The notes under the pieces: generated by a model
Told to the model about the DNA's origin: nothing
Database searches by the model: none
What the model saw: the letters and a program-made list of their open reading frames with translations, nothing else
Shown here: positions 22,501 through 33,947 of the stretch, piece after piece
Numbering within the stretch: the first letter of the stretch is position 1
Layout of the letters: each line of letters begins with the position of its first letter
DNA from: Baylisascaris procyonis
Taxonomy: Eukaryota; Nematoda; Chromadorea; Rhabditida; Ascarididae
Reading direction: 5' to 3'
NCBI GenBank assembly: GCA_037389465.1
Contig: JAZARR010000128.1
Span: 124,001 to 188,000 of the forward strand
Length of the DNA stretch: 64,000 bases
Position numbers and translations under genes: made by a program

Positions 22501-25500
22501 AAAGGTGTCAGTCTTTTGCTGAGTGTCGAATGAACGCTATATTAATGAGAGAGATTTGGTTGAGGACTTCATTTTTATGCGGTCTTCATTTCGCTCTTGC
22601 AACATCCCATTGTATTTTTTATTGTCTGTCTAGGAGTCCCACAGCTTCATAAAAAAGGGTGTTCACTGTTTTCTCTTTAAGGTGTATGTGTGCAAACGGA
22701 AACAGTATTGAGACAAGCGATTGCGGAGCGAATCAAGCCTGTGCTGTTCATGAACAAGATGGACCGTGCTTTGCTTGAGCTACAGCTCGGACAAGAGGAA
22801 CTCTACCAGACATTCCAGCGCATCGTTGAAAACACCAACGTGATCATCGCAACATACGGTGATGACGATGGTCCAATGGGTCAGATTATGGTTGATCCCG
22901 CCATCGGAAATGTCGGCTTCGGCTCTGGTTTGCACGGATGGGCGTTCACTTTGAAACAGTTCGCCGAAATGTACTCGGAGAAATTCGGAGTCCAGGTAAC
23001 TTGATGAGCATCTGGGTTTTCCTTTCTTTGTTGACGCATCTCTCAGTTTATTTTTATGGGTTTATGGTTTTTTATTTAAATTTTGCAATCAACGTTGCTG
23101 GGTCTTGTTATTTGAAAGGTAACTGTTGGAAGGTAGGGAAGAAAGATTCTGATGAAAGGAAAGGGTGGTGGTGGCGTGGAAATTTGATGATGGTGGTTTT
23201 GCACGGTGGTGCTTCTTTAAGAAATTGCGGTCTGTGATCGTGAGGGAACTTCACGCAATCTCTTTTTGGTTGGATTATAGGAGTGGTACTTTAAGTGAGT
23301 ATTTCAGGTGGAGAAGTTGATGCATAATTTGTGGGGTGACCGTTTCTTCAATCTCAAAACGAAGAAGTGGAGCTCGACGCAAGACGCTGACAGCAAGAGA
23401 GGTTTCGTGCAATTCGTGCTCGATCCTATTTTCAAGGTATTCGACGCGGTCATGAATGTCAAGAAAGATGAGGTCACAAAATTGTTGGCCAAGCTAAACA
23501 TCAAGCTTGCCAATGACGAGAAGGATCTCGAAGGAAAGCCGCTAATGAAGGTCAGTCATTTTGAAGTTTATCGTTTTGGTTCCGAAGTATGATTGAAGCT
23601 GTTGCCATAGATGCAGCAACGCTATTAATCGCAAACAGGAATGCACTGTGTGAACTTCTCAAATTTTTTCCCTTTCACTTGTGTCATCTTGAAGCGAGAC
23701 TGTGACAGATATTGCAAGAGCGGGTCGTGCCGTCTATAATTGGTTCTGGTGTCATTCACTCTTGCTTTTACTTATAAGACGAATATTTTTGTAGATTTTG
23801 GAAGTTTATCCCTAAATAATATTCGTTTGTTTTGTTAGTGTTGCAATGTTTGCGAGTAGAGGGTGATTATGAAATGAGTGCTGAGAATGAAATAGTCGTT
23901 TATTAAATTGTTGTGGGAGGAATGCATTATTTGTTTGTTTTAATTTGAGTTTAATTCGGAACACTTTTAACCGTTTGTAGTGCTTGCGTTCTACCTGCAC
24001 TCCAAGCATCTTGATCGAGTCGTGTTGCAGTAGCATGAACAAGTTCAGGTGATGATGCGCAAATGGTTGCCTGCTGGCGATACGATGTTGCAAATGATTT
24101 GCATTCATCTACCGTCGCCCGTCACGGCACAAAGATATCGAATGGAGATGCTCTACGAGGGACCACACGACGATGAGGCTGCCGTCGCAATCAAGAACTG
24201 TGACCCAAATGGCCCGCTGATGATGTACGTTTCGAAGATGGTGCCCACTTCCGATAAGGGTCGCTTCTACGCATTCGGACGTGTATTCTCAGGAAAAGTA
24301 AGTGAGATTATATAAAATAATTTGCTCCTTACTATGCGCTTATGACATAATTCTAAAAATGTGGAGATTATTGAAACGGCATGACATGATCGGCTTGGTG
24401 GTATTGCGTTGGTTTTGTTCGAGTGATTGATTATGCGTCTCTATGTCTTGATTGTTTTGTCTCAAGAATATTTCCATACTTTAAGGCTGTGGGTCTGAGT
24501 TTTGAGCAGTTTTGAAACTAGCGAACCCATTCATTCACTTAGTTGATGTTGCAGGAGCACTAAAATGTAACAGTATGATCTAAGCATAATGCGTATTTAA
24601 GGTGGCGACAGGCATGAAGGCCCGTATCCAGGGTCCCAACTATGTGCCTGGCAAGAAGGAAGATTTATATGAGAAGACCATCCAGCGTACCATTTTGATG
24701 ATGGGCCGCTATGTGGAGCCCATTGAGGATATTCCTTCGGGCAACATTGCAGGTCTGGTCGGCGTTGACCAGTACCTGGTGAAGGGAGGTACAATCACAA
24801 CATTTAAGGATGCGCACAACCTTCGCGTCATGAAGTTCTCGGTTTCGCCTGTCGTGCGGGTTGCTGTAGAGCCTAAGAATGCTGGGGATTTGCCTAAACT
24901 GGTAAGTCGTTCGTTACTCTCGAATCGTATTCACGGTTAGTGCGCTAAGTAGAGGGACCAATTCAAATGGGGGAAAAGCAAAGCATTGTGGTATAAAATG
25001 TGTGAGCTAGTTGCTTTTACATTATAGGCGTCATGTTTTGGTGCAAGTTTTGTTTGCATTTATTGGGAGCGTTTATAGTTGTGTGCCTAATATATCAAAA
25101 TTTTTTGGGATTTGCGTTTGGCAGATGTGAATCAAGAGCATGAACGTCTCTCGTTGTATCTTGCAAAGTGATTGAAACTTCTGAAACAAGAAGGTTGGGA
25201 TTTTTAGCTTAGCATGTACCGCTTTGACACTTTGTATCTGCTGGTTGAAATTTTGAAAATGTCGCTGGTGATATTTTTTCTTTTCGATTACCAGTATTTT
25301 TTTGCTTTTTCAATGTAGGTCATCTGACTTATATTTAAAGAAGATTAAGCGGCGGAATGAGCTCTACTGAAAATCGATGGTCTTGCAGGTGGAAGGACTT
25401 AAGCGACTGGCGAAGTCGGATCCTATGGTACAGTGCATCTTCGAAGAATCTGGTGAACACATTATCGCAGGTGCGGGTGAGCTGCATCTGGAAATTTGTT

Positions 25501-28500
25501 TAAAGGACTTGGAAGAGGATCACGCTTGCATTCCCATCAAGAAGTCCGATCCGGTCGTGTCGTATAGGGAAACGGTTTCTGAAGAATCTGACCAAATGTG
25601 CCTCTCAAAATCACCTAACAAACACAACCGTCTTTTCTGTAAAGCTGTGCCCATGCCGGACGGGTTGGCCGACGATATCGACAAGGGTGAGGTGAACGCA
25701 CGTGATGAGTTGAAGGTTTGTTTCATTGGTTTCGTATTAGAGCTTGTTTTTGATGCATTGGCACTTTTACCCACCAATGTTTGATTGGTCAGGTGAGGAA
25801 GTTGAAGAGCCAAGTTCTGATTGTGTACTGGTCGATTTGTTCGTATTTATCGTATATGAAGGTGTATTGTTGTTTATTGTTGGAGTGATAGCTAGTGTTA
25901 CGTCCTAATGCGTTGACTATATTACTCGTTTGGAATGATGATGTTGCTTAGATCTTTTAGAAACTTGAATGTTTTATCGCCTAATGGCACCTCCCTCTTC
26001 AAGTGTTCATCGTAAGAAGACAGGCGCAGCAGTGCTGAAGCTATGAATAGAGAATTATGCATCTTGATAATAGTGGAGTTGTGTCTTTTGGATTGCATGA
26101 TCCCAATGTACAATTTGCAGAGCTTTGGATGCATCTTTGACTGCAACTGAATAAATGAAATTTGGGGCTTTTGCTAGTTGATTGTGCTTTATGTTTTTAT
26201 GTCGTCTGTTCACTGGATACGTGTCGGTACGAGGTGTTGGTCGGTGAAATTCCTCTGGAGATTTCATCGACCTGCACCAGTGGATCATCGGACATCTCTT
26301 TATGGGATGGGGATCCGGTCTACCGTGCCGCAAATAATGGGTCTATGTGGCGCCTTCGGGATGCCCAGACAGCACTGCATATTCCTTATCGCCGCATAGC
26401 TCCGATGGAGCCATTATTGGTGCGAAAAACCATGCAGTGAATAAACTGACATACACATGTCGTATGCAAAGCAAAGCTCGCAGTAGTTTCACTGAGTTTA
26501 GCTTTAATCTTCTGTTGGAAACTAGGTTGCCTCTGATGGACCGCTTGTCTCATTCTTTTGGTGATGAAAACTTTCAGATTAGTGTTGCATAAACTTTATG
26601 GTGATTGCAGGCGCGTGCGAAGATTTTGGCCGAGAAATACGACTACGATGTAACAGAGGCGCGTAAGATTTGGTGCTTCGGACCCGATGGGACAGGCGCC
26701 AACATTCTTGTGGACGTTACAAAGGGAGTGCAGTATCTAAACGAAATCAAGGATTCGGTAGTAGCGGGCTTCCAGTGGGCAACCAAGGAAGGTGTGCTTT
26801 GCGACGAGAATATGCGAGGTAGGAGCTGTTATTTCACCTAGCACTTTTGTAGGGGCAGTATTCAGGAACTAGTTGTCGTGAACTTAAAGGTTTTATGGTT
26901 CATGGATCATCAGTCATAGTGGTTGTAAAAGGTCGCTAATTGAGTACTATTTGATATTTGCTGGTAGCTGCGTGTCTAGAGAAAGGCGAATTGGTAGCAG
27001 GCAGTATGTGTGCCTGATGCTTGAAGTACCAAACAGTCGAGTAGAACCTTATCGTCTGTTCTGTGCCATAGTCTTAGCAGCGGTTGAAATAAAAGGATAT
27101 CCTTGGCCACGAGGATGAGCTGGTGTTGATATTACTGCGACAGCCTTGAATAGGACAACTTCATATCGTGCATAAACTTGCATAAAATGGGTCACATGAA
27201 TCGGCTCCTGACGATGTTAGCTTTCTTGTCATCGATGTTCATTGCGGATGCTGTTCCTCATCAAGAGATCGTCATTATATAAATTGTTTGTTTAAGAATG
27301 TATTATTGCAATGAAGTGATGTAATGGAGCGCCGTAGTAGAGCCCAGTGAAGGTATGCTTTTTCTGCTGGGTGTAAAAGGAGTGCGAAATTATCGAAAGA
27401 GATTTCACGGAGGATCGTGTCACTTTGCTACTTTCGTACTCTCTCTTTCAATACATCACACTTCCTGAGCATATTTTCTTCGTGTATTGGATAACTTTGG
27501 CTGGGTGCAGACGAATGAATACTCATGTCGCTGCCTTTCCCTTATTTTTAAACGGAATGCTATGAAGGGAATACGGGAAGAATATGAGCAATCGGGATAT
27601 GGGTGAGAAGTCTTAAACATTTCGGTTAATGAGTAAAACTGATTAAAAAGTTGTAGGGTGGTCTTCAGTGATTGAATTTTTAGTGTCACTACGCCAGTAA
27701 TGGTTGTTTTTTACAGGAATTCGTTTCAACATTCACGATGTGACACTGCATGCCGATGCGATCCACAGAGGTGGCGGTCAAATCATACCCACCGCCAGAC
27801 GTGTTATCTACGCATGTGTGCTCACGGCGCAGCCTCGTCTACTGGAACCGGTTTATCTCGTCGAAATTCAGTGCCCAGAAAGTGCAGTTGGTGGTATGTC
27901 AATTATTCTTCTTTTTATGACCACATGCGAGGCGTTATAATTTCCTCGTGGAGTTTCCTAGAACACTCTAGAGTAAGTCGGTAAGGAGATTTGAAGCTAC
28001 AGGAGCCGATATGACGCGTTGTTCCGTGAGGTTACTAATCTGTCCAGCCGTGTCCAATGCGCATGATTCTTACTTTTGGATATCCAACTTTTTATTTTAT
28101 CAGTAGCGAACTGTTGGTCTGATCTTGGCTGTTGAATACGAGCTTTCGGCCGAATGTGTTTTACAAGACCATGGTGGGTTCATTTTGCACTTTCGACTTC
28201 TTATATAATCCCCGTCTGCTGCCATCTACAACGTTTCAGTTTCCCTCGGAGGAGGAATTGAGATATCTTCGAAATCTCGCGTTATTCCGGGATAAGTTTT
28301 GCAATACCGTCAGCCGTAGAATGATGAGGAGAGTGAGTGCCGTCCATTGCATTTTGCGCTAGCTCAGATAGCTGCATTGCTAGCGACCAAATTGTTTTCT
28401 GCAGCGTCATGCTCAAATCCGGTTGGCTTTGGTTGGACGGCCATACCGGATCTCTTCTTTGCAGGTATCTACGGTGTCTTGAATCGTCGCCGTGGCCACG

Positions 28501-29253
28501 TTATCGAGGAGTCGCAGGTTGCTGGCACTCCAATGTTTATTGTGAAGGCCTATCTTCCTGTCAACGAGTCTTTCGGTTCGTTTTATTCATTTATTCCATT
28601 TTCTTCTATTCTAAGCCGACAATGGCTGTTTTTGTAGAGAACGGTCATGTATTGTTTGAAATTGTTGCATTTTCTGTGCAATCCTTTCCATTCGAGTTGT
28701 GGAGCAACATGGTCTGCAAAGCGAACAAAATACAGGAAAGCTTGATGTGTGTTTTTCTGTGCACTAGTAAGCTCACTGGATCTTTGGGAGATGTAGATGT
28801 GGAATTTTTGCAGTAGTTTCCCTTCGTTGACTGTCTGCTTTATCTTTCCTACGAGTTGTGAGCGATAATTCAACAAAAGGCATGTTTCTGACGTTTGAGG
28901 TTTTATCCGACTGGTTCTTTCCAGGCATTAATATGGAGAAGCTTTGAATGGGTGGTTCTTGCCAGCTGTAGTGCAGGTAGTGTGGATGGATTCACTATTG
29001 AGTGCCATTCTGTTGTTTCTTGCGCCTCGTTTTAAGATTGATGTATTTCTTGTTTCTAGGCTTTACGGCCGATCTCCGCTCCAATACCGGTGGTCAGGCC
29101 TTCCCGCAGTGCGTGTTCGATCATTGGCAGGTTTTGCCCGGTAACCCGTTGGAACCGTCGAGCAAACCGGCACAGGTTGTAGCTGATACGCGTAAGCGCA
29201 AGGGACTCAAGGAACAGGTGCCCGCACTCGATAACTTCCTCGATAAGATGTAA
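16517..29253 (+). CDS. eef-2: Translation elongation factor 2 (eEF2), complete, 14 coding exons
   Basis: Cytosolic GTPase that moves peptidyl-tRNA from the A to the P site of the 80S ribosome. The exons sum to 2559 nt: 852 residues plus TAA, a usual metazoan eEF2 length. All 13 introns are GT-AG and every join is in frame. The GTPase motifs are intact: AHVDHGKST (residues 26-34), DSPGH (116-120) and NKMD (170-173). The switch I region has [13 protein letters not shown], whose Thr57 corresponds to the eEF2-kinase site. The domain IV tip reads [15 protein letters not shown]; His709 (codon 27764-27766) is the diphthamide residue targeted by ADP-ribosylating toxins. The protein ends ALDNFLDKM. 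Introns run from 303 to 1807 nt; introns 4 and 10 carry a shared repeat. I see no frameshift or stop. Confidence 0.98.
17650..17737 (+). CDS. eef-2: eEF2 exon 2 (residues 2-31)
   Basis: Acceptor cttttacag, donor gttcgttt. Encodes [19 protein letters not shown] and the start of the P-loop (AHVDHG), splitting the Gly31 codon. Confidence 0.97.
19545..19671 (+). CDS. eef-2: eEF2 exon 3 (residues 31-73)
   Basis: Acceptor acttcaag, donor gttagttc. Completes the P-loop ([10 protein letters not shown]) and encodes the switch I segment with the Thr57 phosphorylation region. Confidence 0.97.
20522..20681 (+). CDS. eef-2: eEF2 exon 4 (residues 73-126)
   Basis: Acceptor atgttgcag, donor gtgagcag. Contains the G3 motif DSPGHVDF. 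Confidence 0.97.
21084..21311 (+). repeat. Intronic repeat, copy 1 (eEF2 intron 4)
   Basis: About 225 bp that matches 26226-26451 in the same orientation at roughly 80% identity. Both share ggtcggtg near the start, catcggac and ctctttatg in the middle, and gcatattccttatcg and accatgcagtgaa at the end. One plus-strand frame ends in both copies with W-R-L-x-D-A, A-L/V-L-H-I-P-Y-R and K-T-M-Q-stop, suggesting a former or short coding segment. No terminal inverted repeats were found. Confidence 0.85.
21577..21634 (+). CDS. eef-2: eEF2 exon 5 (residues 127-146)
   Basis: Acceptor atttacag, donor gtgcgctt. Encodes [19 protein letters not shown]; shortest internal exon (58 nt). Confidence 0.97.
22682..22995 (+). 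CDS. eef-2: eEF2 exon 6 (residues 146-250)
   Basis: Acceptor tctctttaag, donor gtaacttg. Contains the G4 motif [14 protein letters not shown] and most of the G' subdomain. Confidence 0.97.
23308..23550 (+). CDS. eef-2: eEF2 exon 7 (residues 251-331)
   Basis: Acceptor gtatttcag, donor gtcagtca. Starts [15 protein letters not shown] and ends GKPLMK. Confidence 0.97.
24049..24297 (+). CDS. eef-2: eEF2 exon 8 (residues 332-414)
   Basis: Acceptor caagttcag, donor gtaagtga. Contains [20 protein letters not shown] and ends FGRVFSGK (start of domain II). Confidence 0.97.
24602..24901 (+). CDS. eef-2: eEF2 exon 9 (residues 415-514)
   Basis: Acceptor gtatttaag, donor gtaagtcg. Domain II to [22 protein letters not shown] to NAGDLPKL. 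Confidence 0.97.
25389..25715 (+). CDS. eef-2: eEF2 exon 10 (residues 515-623)
   Basis: Acceptor gtcttgcag, donor gtttgttt. Domain III and the start of IV, including [19 protein letters not shown]. Confidence 0.97.
26226..26451 (+). repeat. Intronic repeat, copy 2 (eEF2 intron 10)
   Basis: Second copy of the repeat at 21084-21311, same orientation. Relative to copy 1 it carries a frame change in the middle, while both the first and last thirds keep matching peptides in different frames. Confidence 0.85.
26611..26818 (+). CDS. eef-2: eEF2 exon 11 (residues 624-693)
   Basis: Acceptor gtgattgcag, donor gtaggagc. Encodes [20 protein letters not shown] and LCDENMRG. Confidence 0.97.
27717..27893 (+). 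CDS. eef-2: eEF2 exon 12 (residues 693-752), diphthamide loop
   Basis: Acceptor ttttttacag, donor gtatgtca. Carries the domain IV tip with the diphthamide His709 in AIHRGGGQ and the start of domain V. Confidence 0.98.
28465..28575 (+). CDS. eef-2: eEF2 exon 13 (residues 752-789)
   Basis: Acceptor tctttgcag, donor gttcgttt. Encodes [15 protein letters not shown] and LPVNESFG of domain V. Confidence 0.97.
29060..29253 (+). CDS. eef-2: eEF2 exon 14 (residues 789-852)
   Basis: Acceptor tgtttctag. C-terminal part ending NFLDKM with TAA at 29251-29253. Confidence 0.98.
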
Positions 29254-29477
29254 ATGCCTTTCGTCTCAGATGCACTATATGATGATTCCCCATCCTTTTC
29301 GCCTCTTCGGTCGTTTTGGCACTCCCTCCTTTCCTTTCTCCAGCTCATCGCTTTTCAGTTTTAAGGGTTTTTCAGACTTCGTTTACATTGCTTTTCTGGC
29401 GAATTTTGGAAGAAAAATAATTAAAGCGCAAAGTGGTATGAAGTAAGGACTGGTGGGTGGGCATGTGCGGCGTTTTA

Positions 29478-29515
29478 CGACCCCCGAATGACCTTAACGG
29501 TCTCCGGGACTGTCG
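29478..29515 (+). promoter_or_regulatory. Stem-loop in the eEF2 3'UTR
   Basis: Three helices stack around small internal loops: CGAC (29478-29481)/GTCG, CCCG (29483-29486)/CGGG, and GACC (29490-29493)/GGTC, capped by TTAAC. The GC content is much higher than the surrounding UTR. It does not match a SECIS or histone stem-loop. Function unknown. Confidence 0.45.
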
Positions 29516-29701
29516 CTCGGTTTTCCTCTACTGTCTTGTTTGGTTTCTTGTTTTCAAGCAGTTGTTTTAATTAACGCGGCACCTTGTTTGGCTCGCTATT
29601 GCGCTTTTCATTGTTTTCGATGGGCAGTGGTGTGGATCGTTCATTGAATGGGGTTGATTGATGTTGTGCGCGGAGTTGCTCTCCTGTTGTGTTGTTGCCT
29701 A

Positions 29702-29707
29702 AATAAA
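29702..29707 (+). terminator. eEF2 poly(A) signal
   Basis: AATAAA about 450 bp after the stop codon, the best signal before the spacer. A GT/T-rich stretch follows. The 3' end itself is not visible. Confidence 0.6.
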
Positions 29708-30720
29708 GAGGCTATTTGAGTTATTGTGCTATTGTTGCCAAGATGTAGCTTATGATCACTCGTTATCAAAGAGATGTGAGAAGGAGCGTTTCGAGGGGAT
29801 CCTTGGTCTTAGTTTTCTGAAGAAATAGGGAGGTTAATGTCGCATTAATCAGGAAGGGAGGGGGCTTGTTAAGGTAAACTGGTGAGTTTGGAAAAATAGT
29901 CATTATTTTTATGGGCAATAGCACCCTCTGAGTTCCTCTTAGATGGTTTAAATTAAGGCAATCTCCAGAAAGAGATTCCTTCGAGATCACGGGTGAGGGA
30001 AGACTTATTGTGCGATCCGTCGTGGTTGGACAAGGCGTACTGACTTTCGTTGCCATTATTATTATCAGTTTACTTAAGAAGAATGGAGGAGTATTTCTAT
30101 ATCTAGCTAAGAATAAAGGCTGTTCAATTCACACTGAGCATGTCAAATGATAGTGCACCGAAATTACAAATGGGCAATCCGTCTCGTCGACTTCCTCTCC
30201 TTCTCAGTTGAAGAAAAGATTGCAAATTTTAGGCTGTTCAAGAATTCATGCGAAATCGGGAGGCGGGAGCGGATGACAAATTACCGAATGAGTGCAGGGA
30301 GGATTCTTCACAATTTTTAGGAATGCCGTTTGCCAATTTTTTTCGAAGAATGAAAAAAGTCGAAGAATTCAAAAAAATGAAGAATGCCAAAAAATTCAAA
30401 ATGGAAAATGCGAATTTTTCGTCATTTATTGAAGACACCTTCAGAAGCATAGGTGGACGATGCGCAAACGTGCTGTGCAAAAACGCACCATATGTGTGCA
30501 GTTGTTTATTTGTACGTACCCGTATGCTTGTTTGGTGGCTTCCATTCAGGAATTGCTGAGGCGAGATTTGTGAAGCTTAGTAGCTATAACCTACACGACA
30601 GCTTAGCCGCCTATTTCATGTTCATTCGTCAATCTTGAGTGAATTCGTAGATATTTAAAAGTGCTATATATCGTATACATTTTGCACTGGTCGAATTTTT
30701 CATTTTACATCTGTCGTCTG

Positions 30721-30873
30721 TCGAGTCATGGAAAACAAACCTTTTGTGGGAGATTTGTATGGATGACTGAATGGACTAAAATAGGAGTGTTTTATTCTAT
30801 ACGTTTCATTTTTCGTTGGTAAGTTTTGAAATTGGCCAACAAGCAGAACACAAAAGCGCATATCGTGCCACCT
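30721..30873 (-). repeat. Dispersed repeat family R1, copy A
   Basis: The reverse complement aligns with 45402-45553. Shared landmarks in order are ggcacgatatgcgcttttg, a-acgaaaaatgaa/t, ctcctt/attttagtc and gcacaaaag/gtttcgtttt. Identity looks near 70% by eye. Confidence 0.7.
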
Positions 30874-33372
30874 CCTCTTGCTTCTCCTGTCGCTCTGTTT
30901 GAATAATGAGGCCGAATGAAGTATCATCTCGCGTGTGGATGATTAAACAACACGTATTCGCAGTTCGCAATTTGGCTGCGTCAAAAAGTTCCTGTAAAAT
31001 GCAGATCTCGCATTTTCAACTTACGCCACAATTTTTCAGTGCAAGGTACGCAGCTTGGCATCCAGTTTAGTACTGGAGACTGATAATTCACACATGCTTG
31101 TTAAATATAGCAGTATGCAAGTTTTTCCGGAATTTGGGGAGGCGATTCTATCCATTGTTTGGAGGGATGAAGGAGAAGCAGAATTAAATTCGAATGAGAT
31201 GGAACAGAAGACACAGTCTGCATTTGGAATTCAGGACAGAGTCCATCTTGGAAGAGAGAGTGGGTGGGTGGCTGGAGCGGGAGCAGTGGAGTCCGTATTT
31301 GGTTTAATATCACTTAAAGTGATACAACTTAATAAGACTTCACCTCGCCTTTTGCGTTCCGTCGAAGCAGCCATCAGCTTTGCATGATGGGAAGTTGTTT
31401 ATCTGCCAGATGTTGTGAAGCTTTTTGCGGAAGAAATGTGTTGCCTCGCTAAGGGACATTTGTTGATGAAACATCTGCTATGAACAACTGTTGCCTTTTC
31501 TTTAAGAAACTGCAACTAACATTCCTTCATACAAAACCATTCTTAATTCACTCGCTATATTGTTTTACTGTTGGATTCTTTTGTCGCATGAGATGGGAGA
31601 AGGAAAGGAAAAGAGGGGGAGGGAATTGCCAATGCGGAATGAGAAGGCATTTTCTCGATTCTTCCGTACCGGCTTACACTGTTCAAAGCGAACTAATGCC
31701 CGCCGCTATTTTTTTTTAAAGCTGACAGTGACCGAAAAGATTGCGATAATGAGAGACTGTAAAACAATCTCTGCCGGCTGTCAGTAAATTATTTAACACG
31801 TCCATTCAGAAGTGAAATGGTCTTTTTAAAATTTTGGACAGTTGCCAATTCAACGCTAGCGCGGAAGAAATTGGTAGCTGTCGAAATATGAATAAAACCA
31901 TCTCCTTGAGCTATCGCGATGATGATAACACTGAAAAGGGGAAGAGATCAGTCATAACCATGAGAGCTCCTCTAGGCGTTTGTCTGATCCCATCGCTCTT
32001 GGTGCGATTAGCAAAGAAACATCGGTAAAATTTGTATGGTTGGAATGGTGAGGGATGCCAAAAAGGAGCTCATGAATTGCACTTTAAAGGCACCTTGAAT
32101 TATTTGTTAAGCTACCGATCAAGGACTCATTTGCTGCAGATGGAGAGGGAGGGTACTATTGCAACTGCTTTTACACTACTACAGCTATCAGTTGTATTAT
32201 TTACGAATTTTAAATGTTTCAAAGAACTCGTCTACTTTTTATTTTACTACTTTTGGTAACGTCATCTTTTCATTGGGGGTTTATTTGACTCTACGCCACG
32301 TCACACTCATAATTCTATGAAAGAACTCGGTGGGAATAATTGCTATAGCTATGATACTCTCACATCCCTCCTGAATGTTTCCTTTATTATGGACTCCCTT
32401 TCACTCCAACATCTCTGCCAGCTAACAGAATGGTGTTAACTACTTCACAACGTTGATGAGGAGCTGATTGCTTTCAAGAAGGTCTCGTTTCAAGGATCTG
32501 CCTAAGAGACAAGATTTTACAATGATCGATAATAATCGACCAGTAGGTGGTCGATGGTCACACAATCGGAAAGTCAGTATCGCGGTGGTGCTGTCATCGT
32601 ATTGTGCATGTATATTGTTACTGCTTTTGATGCCATATTGTTCATTTTCTTGCACTTATCCTATCTATTTCCATCACTTTCATTCATTATGACCTGTGTG
32701 ATCCATCATTTTCTTGTCTGAAATCACTCAGCGAGATTGAAATAAACCCATCGAACTATTTAACTCATCCTTGAACTGTGTCTTCTCAGATGCTGGTTTA
32801 TTTTTAATGAGATTTTACCGGTTGGTAATAGCAAAGGTTGATCAATAGAATAGACAACAATATAAATTTCTAGAGGAAGATTCACATCACAGCACTGATA
32901 GCAATTGCTAAAATTCCACCTCACTGCATTTGCATAACGCCACATAAAGCCCTCACTCATAATTAGTTGTACAATCGTAATAAATGGCGGATATTTATAC
33001 GGTTTTGAAGAGCACCAATTGAAAGAAACGCTGCTGAGTTGCTCTCTGCCGAAAGATCTGTAGACGAATGTTGGTGGCATTTGGCACATTTGACGCAATT
33101 TTTGCAGAGAGCGAATTACATCAGTTGCTCTCTCACATGTCTTCGTATCCTCCCCATCGTTGTTATTCTTTTTCTTTTTTTCTTACCCAGCAAATTGTTG
33201 AACCCATCACAGAGATTTTGAGGCTGTAACTTGCAATAGCAACGCCATAAAAACTACGCAGCATTTCAATGGATGCAGGTGGCTGCTCGGTCGGTCATTT
33301 CAGCTCTAAAAAGCGCAAATGCGAGTGCTGTGTGCAGATGAGAGTTGAATCACGACGTGCCGTCGTCTTGAG

Positions 33373-33414
33373 GCGTGTGTGTCTCTGTGTATGTGTGTGT
33401 GCGTGTGTGTGTAT
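33373..33414. repeat. TG microsatellite, imperfect
   Basis: GTGTGTGT tracts interrupted by CTC, A and C over about 42 bp. Confidence 0.95.
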
Positions 33415-33947
33415 GCCACTCACGATCGATCCCTTCGATGGGTGTCGCTTTTCATCACTACGAAGCACTATTTTGCGTTCTTTGACGTCTTCACGATTTG
33501 TGCCCTATTCTGAGGGTTATCACCTTAAATTCGTTCATTTTATATTTTAGGTGATATTACCAGTTCATTAACATTTTCTCCCCATGTGATAAGGTGTTTT
33601 ATTACGTGTTAAATACATGACTGACAGTTTCTCTGCTTTTGATTTAATGAATCTTATTGTAAACTCAATCGCCAATTATTTATTATCGAGATGCTCCATT
33701 ATCTCGTTACGATCATATCACCTTGCTTCACTTCACCATCTTCTCCCTGTTTTTATGGGATATTACCACATTTTCAAGTAATTAACAGATACGATACTTT
33801 TCATGAACTTTTACAGTATTTTATGGCGGTTAGGACGGTAATCTACTGTAACATCAAAAGCAATGCACTTGATTTAGATCTTAGCTTTAGTTCAGCATCG
33901 CTTAGTTGAGTTTGAGGGTGTGGTTGCGGCTTTCCTCTTGAAGAACA

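Larger units (their letters stand above)
29708..33947. other. Spacer, no gene established
   Basis: AT-rich sequence. An ATG-started 103-codon frame at 30248-30559 is Lys/Phe-rich, arises from a local gaagaat-type repetition and is probably chance. One copy of the dispersed repeat (30721-30873), a perfect 8-bp palindrome near 31315 and a TG microsatellite are present. I see no consistent exon series on either strand. Confidence 0.6.

Noticed and set aside
28337..28816. 159-codon plus-strand frame
   Set aside because: It spans eEF2 intron 12, exon 13 and intron 13 in a frame other than the eEF2 frame, so it is a shadow of the real gene.
29478..29515. SECIS element in the eEF2 3'UTR
   Set aside because: ATGA and AA words are present, but the required long helix between them and the opposing GA are absent, and eEF2 has no selenocysteine codon.
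33269..33550. 93-codon Cys/Val-rich frame
   Set aside because: The unusual composition comes from the TG microsatellite.
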